This document shows positions 21,337-29,442 of a stretch of 64,000 nucleotides of DNA, piece by piece. This DNA comes from Andalucia godoyi (Eukaryota; Discoba; Jakobea; Jakobida; Andaluciidae). The position numbers were made by a program, and so were the translations under genes. Position 1 is the first letter of the stretch, and the number at the start of each line of letters is the position of its first letter. Below the pieces are notes generated by a model, which ran no database searches, was not told the origin of the DNA, and saw only the letters and a list, made by a program, of their open reading frames with translations. The DNA lies in NCBI GenBank assembly GCA_009859145.1, contig VRVR01000051.1, forward strand, positions 171,155-235,154, in the 5' to 3' direction.

Positions 21337-22230
21337 TCAGGGACGACGAACGATGCGATCGATTTGTTCAATTACATTCATTTTAAACGGCGTTGTGGCA
21401 GGCTTTTGCGACCGAATGTACGTCCGTACGTCCGCTAAGATCCGTCTGCGGTCTGCATCGTCTGCGGGTGCATGGACAGCTTGATCGGAGTCGAGCTGCT
21501 GCATTGCGTCATCGGCAGCCAACATGCGCAGAACGTTCGTATAGTCCTCGTCTCGCGCACTTGCATTCAGTGTTGCAACGACACCAAACGACGTGAGTGG
21601 CGGCCACGTCACGTCCTTGTAGTAGATCGCACCCACAACGTCCCTCCAGTACACAGCATCAAGCGGCGCGGTCACCACGTACGCGCCGAACATCTCTGCA
21701 CGGCCTGCGTTTGCATAGAACGACTGGACCTCCGGCGCCGCGATTCTCTTCTTCACATGCTGGTTCATTCCTTGCAGAAACAACCTACCCGCATGTCGAG
21801 CCTTGTCAAACTGATCGCACATTCCGTGCCGCTGCATTTGGCCCTGTAACCGCCACCGCTGCAGTTGCTGTCGGCACGAGAGACAGTTCGAGGAGAACCA
21901 TTGTGCAGCTGCAAGTGATGCATCGACGCGGCTGGAATCCGCAGACCCGATCTTTTGAGATGCGAGAAAGTCGCTGCAGAGCGCCCATTCCGCTTGCCAG
22001 ATCTCGTGCTGCCTGTGCAGTGTCTCCTGAATGAACCCGTTCTCACGGACACGTGACTGCTCTGCTTCTTCATCCAGCCTCCTGCGGTGGAGACTATATG
22101 CGTACACTCCAAACCCCACCGCAGTCGCCGCAAATCCTGCTGCTGCTGCAACCAGCCCTTTTCTGCCGCGTCGCATAGGTCCGGTTGTTGTTGAGGATGA
22201 CCGATCGTCAGAGCCTACTCTCGTGAGCAT
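21337..22230 (-). CDS. Unknown protein with one N-terminal membrane segment (297 aa)
   Basis: The first ATG is at 22230; earlier codons start only with TTG. After a basic, Ser/Thr-rich N-terminus (with MRRGRKG at about 19-25) there is a single hydrophobic segment LVAAAAGFAATAVGFGVYAY, then RRR and a long soluble part. The soluble part contains a CxxC (SCRQ preceded by NCL) and segments such as AYVVTAPLDAVYWRDVVG and YYKDVTWPPLTSFGVV. The arrangement suits an organelle-membrane protein anchored by its N-terminus, perhaps mitochondrial, but no family is recognised. It is tail-adjacent to tRNA-Asn. Confidence 0.6.
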   Translation of the reverse strand: MLTRVGSDDRSSSTTTGPMRRGRKGLVAAAAGFAATAVGFGVYAYSLHRRRLDEEAEQSRVRENGFIQETLHRQHEIWQAEWALCSDFLASQKIGSADSSRVDASLAAAQWFSSNCLSCRQQLQRWRLQGQMQRHGMCDQFDKARHAGRLFLQGMNQHVKKRIAAPEVQSFYANAGRAEMFGAYVVTAPLDAVYWRDVVGAIYYKDVTWPPLTSFGVVATLNASARDEDYTNVLRMLAADDAMQQLDSDQAVHAPADDADRRRILADVRTYIRSQKPATTPFKMNVIEQIDRIVRRP

Positions 22231-22475
22231 CCGACGTACCTGCTTGCGTTTGCAGTATGTAAGCAACGTATCGGTAAACAGTACACTGCACCTCTGATGT
22301 TGTTGATATCGAGCAAAGTTTCTTCATAAGCATGTTCTTAATTCAAATAAACATATAATTCATTTACAAGCCAATTAAAAAAAGTTGAAGTCCTTTTTTT
22401 ACGAGCGACAGGGTTTGCCGAGTTCGACGAGTAACGACTGGCGACGAGTCGACGACGCCGTGAGCTACTGGCGAT

Positions 22476-23801
22476 TCACCACTTGTTGGCAGACTGGCTG
22501 TACAATATCAGCGCGTTCCAAAAGACGTGTGAATGAAGATACTTTCGGAACAGTGGGGCAAACTCGGCAGGTACTATGCGTATGCCCAGTCGAAAGACAA
22601 CGAGGACGTTGGAGCAATCATCACTGTACAGCACCTTGTCGTACGCGTCGGCGCCGTCCGTGCTTGGCCCGACAACGACCAAGAATGGGTCGCATCGTTT
22701 GAGCCTCTCCAGGATCGAATGCAGTAGATCGATGAACAAGGACGAGGAGCGTCGAGGAATCTGAAACAGCAACACACGCCTGGAGCAAGTCGCCGGGGGA
22801 CTTGTTAGTATACAATCCCAGAACCGTGCGTCGCGTCTGGAGCGCTGCGAGTCGGAGTTGTCCAAGTCGTTGGACCACATCTCATTGACAGGAATCGCAG
22901 GAACACACAACAGGCCGCGAACAACACACAGATTTGGCGAATAGGCATCGATCATGAGACCGTCCAATTTTCGAACGGTCCTTGAAGCCTGTTCAACATC
23001 GTCCAACAACGCGTAGCTCACGGAGATTCCGTCTCCGGATGCCTTGGAAACCGGACCTCGAGAAAAGATATAGACTGGAGAGCGGGTCTCGTGCTCACGA
23101 AGCTGCAGTCGCTGCATCCCGCTGTCCAGTCGCGCATTGGACCTTCTGCAGTTTCCAAAGCGAGATCCAACGCAGCGAACGACGCTGGCCGTGGATGAAA
23201 CAAGGTGCTTTATAGAATTGCACCACGTTCCTCGTGGAAGCGGTGCGATCACCACAGTCCTCAAAAGACAGTCTAGCAACGTACCACGTCGCCAGCGAGC
23301 ACGATGACTCGGCAGTCTCATTCCCACTGAAAGTCGTTGTTGTTGTTGTTGCTGTTGGTGTTGCAGGAAGCAACATCCTCCACCATCATCCGACGATATC
23401 GAAGAGTGATCAGAGTACAATCCACCTTGCGGAGAACACGGATGACAGTCTCTCGGCGACCTAGACTGCTGTGCACATCCCGAGCGTTCAATGCCTACAA
23501 TCTTCCATCTTTCGAATTCTTCCGACACACTCATCCCGGAGCTCCAGGATCCTGATCCACTGCCCAACGATGACGGTGATGGCGATGACGATGGCGATGG
23601 CGATGGCGATGGCGATGAGGATGACGAAGAGGTCCCTGAGGAAGTAGTAGAAGATGGAGATTTTCCTTCGAGGTCGTGGTGATCGTCGTCGGAACCGTCC
23701 GCATCAGGATCGCCGCGCCACCCGCTCGGGTTGAACGACGCCTGCAATTGCACGAGTTGTCTAGAACTTCCAAAATCCGCAATCCCTTTGAGCACAATCA
23801 T
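22476..23801 (-). CDS. Unknown protein (441 aa), 5' end uncertain
   Basis: From the ATG at 23801 this reads 441 residues. The frame stays open upstream with protein-like sequence (SDFAEVVSIVPNPRDVRSF before the Met), so the true start may lie in a missing upstream exon; a T9-CAG element lies about 50-65 nt upstream. The N-terminal part (FMIVLKGIADFGSSRQLVQLQASF) vaguely recalls a PH-like fold. A Ser/Pro/Gly-rich linker (from repeat DNA near 23570-23650) and a Gln run follow. The C-terminal half is better ordered (PVYIFSRGPVSKASGDGISV, CDPFLVVVGPSTDGADAYDKV). No family is recognised. Confidence 0.5.
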   Translation of the reverse strand: MIVLKGIADFGSSRQLVQLQASFNPSGWRGDPDADGSDDDHHDLEGKSPSSTTSSGTSSSSSSPSPSPSPSSSPSPSSLGSGSGSWSSGMSVSEEFERWKIVGIERSGCAQQSRSPRDCHPCSPQGGLYSDHSSISSDDGGGCCFLQHQQQQQQQRLSVGMRLPSHRARWRRGTLLDCLLRTVVIAPLPRGTWCNSIKHLVSSTASVVRCVGSRFGNCRRSNARLDSGMQRLQLREHETRSPVYIFSRGPVSKASGDGISVSYALLDDVEQASRTVRKLDGLMIDAYSPNLCVVRGLLCVPAIPVNEMWSNDLDNSDSQRSRRDARFWDCILTSPPATCSRRVLLFQIPRRSSSLFIDLLHSILERLKRCDPFLVVVGPSTDGADAYDKVLYSDDCSNVLVVFRLGIRIVPAEFAPLFRKYLHSHVFWNALILYSQSANKW

Positions 23802-24008
23802 GAACGAGCGCACGTCACGCGGATTGGGAACAATGCTTACAACCTCTGCAAAATCTGAAAAAAAAAGCGCGGGCTCTTTTCGCCAGATTTTGCTGGACTT
23901 CGCCCAACATCAAAGACGCCCCACGGGCTGGCCACACGACATGACCAAGAAATCGTACACGGAGAGTCACCGCCATGTGCACACCCTAAGCATTCTACGT
24001 ACCAACAG

Positions 24009-24048
<40 letters not shown>

Positions 24049-24210
24049 TAATAATAATACTAAAAATAAAAGCAAAGAGGCGACTGGACGGATGATGGAT
24101 GAATGAAGAGGATTCGCGTGTTTTCATTTGCCGATAGCGGCGTTTCAAGTTCCAATTTTGACATTTACAAAAGATGGGCATTTTACGACCACTGCAGGAG
24201 AGCAAGCAGC
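23802..24210. other. Gap with AAC repeat
   Basis: This 409 bp includes an AAC/CAA repeat (about 24006-24047) and AT-rich DNA. The part next to 23802 may be coding or intronic for the gene at 22476-23801. Otherwise I see nothing. Confidence 0.4.
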
Positions 24211-26895
24211 TCAGATTTTGGAGCGAACGCGGTGTTCCGCGACCGAGTACCTTCCAACTGCCAGGGCATGAACTTCGTCAGGGCCATCTGCAATGCGCAG
24301 ACAGCGAGCAGCAACGAAAACGTGCGCGAGGAAATCGTGGTGCAGTCCTTCGGCGCCAAATACCTGGATGGCAAAGTCGATGACAAACTGCGCTGTTTGA
24401 GGGATCGCAAGCTTGACTTCGGATACAAGTCGGCGGATCAGGTTTTCCTTTGCATCGGCAGTTGTGAGCGGTGGACTGACACCATCGCAGATTGCTGCGG
24501 TACGGATCGACGCCAACGCCGACCGCGAATTGCCGTGGATCTTTGCGGATTCCAGATGATCCAGTTCAACGCACGTGGACATGGTCAGGAGCCGAGCTTG
24601 GTCCACGAGCGATCTGCATTTTGCAAAGGTCTGGAGAAAAGACGGCTGCTGCACCAGCGGCATTCCAAACACGACACGGGACGAAGCGCGATCGACCACT
24701 TCTGAAAGCGATCTCTCCATGGCCCCGACAAGGCGCATGCAATGATGGAGGCGGCCAGATCCGAGCCGGGCTTGCGAAATTCGGAAGCCTGCCCCAAACC
24801 CTCCAACAAAGCCAGTCGAAATTGGCACGCGGACATTCGTGAACTTCAATTCCCAGTGGCCTTGAGGAGCATGGTCGAATCCAAAAGTAGTCAGGGGTCG
24901 GATGACTTCTACGCCACGGGTTTCGACCGGAACAACAACGATGGATTGCGCGTGTCGTTTCTCAGACGCCTTACTGGAAGCACCTTTCACGGCGGTGGCA
25001 GAAGGCGACGATACACTCGCTTCTTTGGATTCCGGCTGCGGGGGGGACGTTGCAACAACAAGCAAGAATCGACATCGAGAATCACCAGCTCCAGTAATCC
25101 ACCATTTTTTGCCGTTCAGCACAAGTTCCTGCGATGCCTCATCAACCTCGACAGAAAACGAGAGATTAGAGGCAGGGTCCGAAGACGCCGTTCCTGGCTC
25201 GGTCATGGCAAACGCACTGCGAATCTGCCCGTCCAACAGCGGTTTGAGCCATTTCGACTGCTGTTCCTCTGTTCCGAACTCCATCAGCACTTCCATGTTT
25301 CCAGAATCAGGGGCATTGCAATTGCACACCTCCGACGCGATTGCACTGCATCCCATGAGCTCGCACAGGATTCCGTATTCTGTATTGGAGAGCCCGGGGC
25401 CGCCGAATTTCTCTTGAAACCGCACCGGAACAAACAAGTTCCACAACCCCAGCGACTTGGCATCACGTTTGAGAGTCTCAATGAGCGGATGCGGAGTGGC
25501 AAGGCGGTCCTCGGATGAAAGCCCACAAGACTCTCTTGCAATATCAGCTTCTGCCGGAATGATCCTTGCCTCCAAAAACCACTTTAATTTCCAAAACAAA
25601 AACACACACTCCTTGGAAATCAAAGGATAGAAGGGTGCCGGGATGAAATGGGGCATCGCAGGGGTCCAATCCAGAGACTTTTCCGCGATGCTCCAACCAG
25701 CGGCGGCAAGATTCTTGGACAGCGCACCCACAACCGCTGCGTTCGCAGAAGACGCATTGCCGTTCAAATGCCGTTTGTATACGCCTTGCAAAATCGCTGC
25801 GACTCGGAAGAACGAAAACGCAAGATAAAATTGCCAGTTGTCAATTCGCTGCCAATCTCGACGAACGGCGTAGGCCAACAACAGGGACTCTTCACGCGGA
25901 ATGTTGTGTTGCTGCAACGGGTCGACGGGTTTTCTGCGGTCCTGTCCCCGCGCAGTCGAAGCATCCTTCTTCGACTTCGAAAAACTGGAGGTGCCTCCGA
26001 ACCCTGCAAACATGGGCGAATCGGACGGCAAGTGATACAGCAAGCAGAGATAGGACAGGTCTGCAAGTGGGTTGCCCACCGCCGCAAGTTCCCAATCGAC
26101 CACGCCGATAATACGGGGCTCTGTTGGATGAATGATTAGGTTATCAATGCGGAAGTCGCCATGCGTCATGCACACGTTTTCCGAAGTGGACGACTTGCCA
26201 GACCACGGAGCCCATTTCAGCGAATCGGCGTCTGCGGCGGACTTCTCCAGATTTTGGCACAGGCGATCGAGGTCTGGCTGTGGTCCCGTCGCAGATGCCT
26301 GGGCCTGGGTTTTCCATCGCCCAACCTGCCGTTGGAAAAACATCGAGTTGGAGCCCTTTTGTCTTTCTCGGACACCGCCACTGCTGCTGCCAAACAAGAT
26401 GGAGAATGAACTGATGGGGAGTGAATGCAGATGGACAAGGACGTCAATCATGCTTCGAAGCACCAGCGGCCGTTCCTTTTCTGGAACATCCAGGCAGCGC
26501 GGATCGCGGAACGAGCGTCCTTCAAGATACTCCATTACAAAAAACGTCACTCCAATGACCGACGGGTCCTTGCACAGCAGATACGGCTGCGGAACAGGCA
26601 CGCTTCCGGGGTGCTTGTCTGAAATGACGCTCATGATCAGGAACTCTCGATCCACCGCATGCGCAGTCTTGAGAAGAGTCCCCGGGGGCTGGCGGCGCAG
26701 TACAAACGGAACATTGAGCTCATCACGAATCAAATACGTTGGGTTGGACTGACCAGTCGCGAACTTCTCCGCAGACGCAATCGACCCCGTAAATTGAAAC
26801 GACGGCCGAACAAGCACGTCTCGCGAACTCGCAAGCTCACCACGGACTGCCTTTCCAAAGAACGCAGACAGCTTTCGAATGTCGTCTGTATTCAT
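24211..26895 (-). CDS. ACAD11: ACAD10/11-type fusion: phosphotransferase (APH) domain + acyl-CoA dehydrogenase
   Basis: This 894-residue protein fuses an aminoglycoside-phosphotransferase-like kinase to an acyl-CoA dehydrogenase, as in ACAD11, which handles 4-hydroxy-acyl-CoAs before beta-oxidation. The kinase part (about 30-340) has HGDFRIDNL (catalytic loop, 245-253) and GVVDWELA (metal-binding, 264-271). The dehydrogenase part (about 430-890) has FAMTEPGTASSDP (562-574), KWWITGAG, FTNVRVP and AEGLHHDFLAHVFVAARCLRIADGPDEVH. A Ser/Lys-rich linker lies near 300-325. The C-terminus RVRSKI ends in SKI, a permitted PTS1 variant, so import into peroxisomes is likely. The start ATG at 26895 fits family length; the gene has no introns. 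Confidence 0.95.
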   Translation of the reverse strand: MNTDDIRKLSAFFGKAVRGELASSRDVLVRPSFQFTGSIASAEKFATGQSNPTYLIRDELNVPFVLRRQPPGTLLKTAHAVDREFLIMSVISDKHPGSVPVPQPYLLCKDPSVIGVTFFVMEYLEGRSFRDPRCLDVPEKERPLVLRSMIDVLVHLHSLPISSFSILFGSSSGGVRERQKGSNSMFFQRQVGRWKTQAQASATGPQPDLDRLCQNLEKSAADADSLKWAPWSGKSSTSENVCMTHGDFRIDNLIIHPTEPRIIGVVDWELAAVGNPLADLSYLCLLYHLPSDSPMFAGFGGTSSFSKSKKDASTARGQDRRKPVDPLQQHNIPREESLLLAYAVRRDWQRIDNWQFYLAFSFFRVAAILQGVYKRHLNGNASSANAAVVGALSKNLAAAGWSIAEKSLDWTPAMPHFIPAPFYPLISKECVFLFWKLKWFLEARIIPAEADIARESCGLSSEDRLATPHPLIETLKRDAKSLGLWNLFVPVRFQEKFGGPGLSNTEYGILCELMGCSAIASEVCNCNAPDSGNMEVLMEFGTEEQQSKWLKPLLDGQIRSAFAMTEPGTASSDPASNLSFSVEVDEASQELVLNGKKWWITGAGDSRCRFLLVVATSPPQPESKEASVSSPSATAVKGASSKASEKRHAQSIVVVPVETRGVEVIRPLTTFGFDHAPQGHWELKFTNVRVPISTGFVGGFGAGFRISQARLGSGRLHHCMRLVGAMERSLSEVVDRASSRVVFGMPLVQQPSFLQTFAKCRSLVDQARLLTMSTCVELDHLESAKIHGNSRSALASIRTAAICDGVSPPLTTADAKENLIRRLVSEVKLAIPQTAQFVIDFAIQVFGAEGLHHDFLAHVFVAARCLRIADGPDEVHALAVGRYSVAEHRVRSKI

Positions 26896-27204
26896 TCCTC
26901 CTTCTTACCAAGTCACGCATAAGTGAGAGACGAAAAAAGGGAAGGGAAAATTAAAATAAGAATATGAGTTATAAAAAAAATAATAATGAAGAAGAAATCT
27001 AGGGAAGAAATGTCAAAAGAAACAGTATGAGTAAAACTCAAAATGCAGGACGCAGGTTTTGCACGCAGGTTTTGCACGATCCACAAAAAAGCCAAGAACC
27101 AGCTTCATAGTATTTTACAGTCCAGCCCAGTCCAGCCCAGTCCACACACACACACACACACACACATGCACAGACGCAAGAGAATGATGGCAAGGCAGCG
27201 TGAT
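26896..27204. other. Gap between ACAD11-like start and MinD stop
   Basis: The 309 bp contains AT-rich DNA and a CA repeat at about 27143-27167. It should hold the promoter of the ACAD11-like gene and the MinD 3' end. No gene is seen. Confidence 0.45.
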
Positions 27205-28416
27205 CTAAGGTTTGAACCATTTTCCAAAGAGACTGCCGGCAGGCTTTGCTTCGGGTTTTGTGAATCGCATAGGGACGTCTTTGCCCAAGTAGCGGTCGAT
27301 AAGGTCCGAGTATGCGGCGGCGGCGCGGGCCTGGTCCTCTGGCTTGTTGCCCTTGTTTGAAATGACGGGTTTTCCTACGTTTGTCGCCTGGATGATCTCG
27401 TCGCTTTCCGGGATGACTCCGATGAGCTTGATTCCGAGCATTTCTTCAATGTCGGTGACCGAGATCATAGACTCCATGAGCACCTTTTCGGGCTGATACC
27501 TCGTTACGAGCAACATCTGCCGCATGGGGGCCACGTTGCGCTCTGCTCTTAGCGACTGTGAAGCAATCAGTCCAAGCATCTTGTCCGAGTCGCGCACACT
27601 TGATAGTTCCGGGTTCGTGCAAATGATCGCTTCATCTGCAAAATACATCGCCATGAATGCCCCATTTTCGATTCCAGCCGGCGAGTCACATACTATGTAT
27701 TGGAAATCCTTCTTAAGATCCGAGAGCACCTTCGCGACCCCTTCTTTGGTGAGCACTGACTTGTCCCTTGTTTGCGACGCAGCAAGCAAATGCAGGTTCG
27801 GGTTGTGTCTGTCCTTGATGATCGCCTGATGCAGCTGGCACTCTCCATGAATAACATGCACAAAGTCAAACACCACTCTGCGCTCCATGCCAAGATGCAG
27901 GTCCAGGTTGCGAAGCCCAATGTCAAAGTCAATCGCACACACCTTCTTCCCAGCCGCAGCAAGCCCGTACGCAAATGACGCAGCCGACGTCGTCTTCCCA
28001 ACACCCCCCTTCCCAGATGTCACCACCACTACCTTGCATCCTGGATCATCAAGCACAAACCCCTTCACAGCCGACGACACCACCACTCCTCCACTCGATG
28101 TCTCTGATGTCTTGGAACGCACAGATCGAACTATCGTCGCCAGCCGCTCCCAAACAAAAACAAAAACAAAAACAAAAAAACAACACATCCAACACACATC
28201 ATCCAATCCCATTCAATTGGCAATCCGTATTTTTAAATAAAAATCACAAAATTAATAAATTCATCATCACCACCACAAACTACAGCAACGTGCGGACATA
28301 CCTTGCTGAGACTTTAGAGTCGACGAGCCTGTTGGATATGCAGAAACTGCAAATCGACGCAGAAACGAACCGTGCTTTGAAACTGCACTCGGAACGCGAA
28401 ACGCACAAAACATCAT
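27205..28416 (-). CDS. MIND: MinD, probably mitochondrial, two exons
   Basis: MinD is a membrane-binding ATPase that positions FtsZ rings in bacteria and, in some protists, in mitochondria. Exon 2 (28130..27205) has the deviant Walker A SGKGGVGKTT (77-86), DFDIGLRNLDLHLG, CDSPAGIENGA, TNPELSSVRDSDK and the C-terminal amphipathic membrane helix (SLFGKWFKP). Exon 1 is predicted at 28416..28302: it encodes MMFCAFRVPSAVSKHGSFLRR and then FAVSAYPTGSS, a basic, acid-free mitochondrial presequence, and ends at CAAG|GTATGT. With the acceptor after GATAG at 28131 the phase is kept (SQQ-V-RSVRSK) and the intron is about 171 bp. The total is 346 residues. The core identity is certain; the acceptor is less so. 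Confidence 0.93.
28131..28301 (-). other. Predicted intron of MinD
   Basis: The donor GTATGT is identical to that of FIGNL1. The interior is T-rich with a GTTTTT repeat close to the 3' end. The acceptor after GATAG is chosen because it alone preserves phase; the nearer GGGAG acceptor would shift the frame. Confidence 0.6.
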
Positions 28417-28758
28417 ATTCTCGCAACAACCACACCACCAGTTCAACTGCCGCCACCCTTCCTCACGCTCCTCTGGTCTATCCAGGATCTCCAATTTATA
28501 TGCAAAATTACAAAAGCAAAAAATAAAAAGTAAATGAAAAAATCCCAAAGCTAAAAGACTGCATTGAGCGCGCGCGTTTTTCCTGGGTTTGATTTATTAT
28601 TTCATTTTTTACGGCGGTTGACGCGATGGGTGACTGCGTACGACAGGGATGGAGTTCCGAGAACAATCACGTATTTTCCCTCCCGATCTAATATAAAAGC
28701 TGGACCGATTTCTCGTTGGTCCTTTTCCATCCTTTTTTTTTAAAATTTAATTGGTCTC
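28417..28758. promoter_or_regulatory. Divergent promoter region MinD / small secreted protein
   Basis: The 342 bp contains a TATA-like TAATATAAAAG at about 28689-28699, about 60 bp before the plus-strand ATG. The MinD side is AT-rich. No other gene is visible. Confidence 0.5.
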
Positions 28759-29196
28759 ATGACGATGAAGAAGATGATGATGTGTGGGATGAAGAGTCGA
28801 ACGGTGAGATTCATTGTACTGTGCGTAGTGCTCTTGGGTCTCGCAAGTCGGTCGTTGGCAGTGCACACGCAATTAAAGGAGCATCTGAAAAGAGCTTCTC
28901 GAATCGACACGGAGTCCGAGATTGGGCAAAGAATCTCAGAGTTCATTGTCCACAAACTCAGGTCGTCATTCTCTGATTCTTACCAGACACTGGAGCTGCA
29001 GCAGCTGGACATCACCTCGATTATGAACATGACGTCGCTTGTCGGCCCGTGTAATTACTTTGTCAAGTTCCAGGTGACAAAGGACCCGAGCGCCCATAAA
29101 AGGACGTTTGAAGCCGTCGTGTTCACGCCACGCAACGGCTCGCCTCTCGATTTCGACGGGCTTGCAATAGACGAGTTTCCGGATACCGATGCTTGA
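28759..29196 (+). CDS. Small secreted protein, cystatin-like (145 aa)
   Basis: The N-terminus has several Met codons; from Met11 it reads MKSRTVRFIVLCVVLLGLASRSLA, a clear signal peptide. The mature part is about 110 residues with a helix (SEIGQRISEFIVHKLRSSF) followed by strands (TSLVGPCNYFVKFQVTK, FEAVVFTPRNGSP). A helix packed on strands with a V-x-G turn and the NYFVKFQV strand resembles the cystatin fold, so a cysteine-protease inhibitor is possible. The canonical QVVAG is not exact and there is only one Cys in the mature part, so this is tentative. It is divergent from MinD. Confidence 0.65.
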   Translation: MTMKKMMMCGMKSRTVRFIVLCVVLLGLASRSLAVHTQLKEHLKRASRIDTESEIGQRISEFIVHKLRSSFSDSYQTLELQQLDITSIMNMTSLVGPCNYFVKFQVTKDPSAHKRTFEAVVFTPRNGSPLDFDGLAIDEFPDTDA

Positions 29197-29387
29197 CGGG
29201 GGACCGGAGGACGGGGGAAGAAGCAAGAAGATGTCCTGCCCATCCACCAGCACCTTGTACTAACAAAAACATCCAATCCAAACCGCGAAATTCCTTGAAC
29301 TCACGTTTTTTACTTGTGCGTGTGGGGAAATGTATCTCCGGAAGATATATGCCTAATATCGAACAAAAATTAACACGTATACACAAA

Positions 29388-29411
29388 TCAAAACTGTCTT
29401 TGTTGTTGTTG

Positions 29412-29442
<31 letters not shown>

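Noticed and set aside
21337-23813. Possible single gene spanning the two unknown minus-strand frames
   Set aside because: Each has its own stop and start, with 245 bp of AT-rich DNA between and no splice signals linking them.
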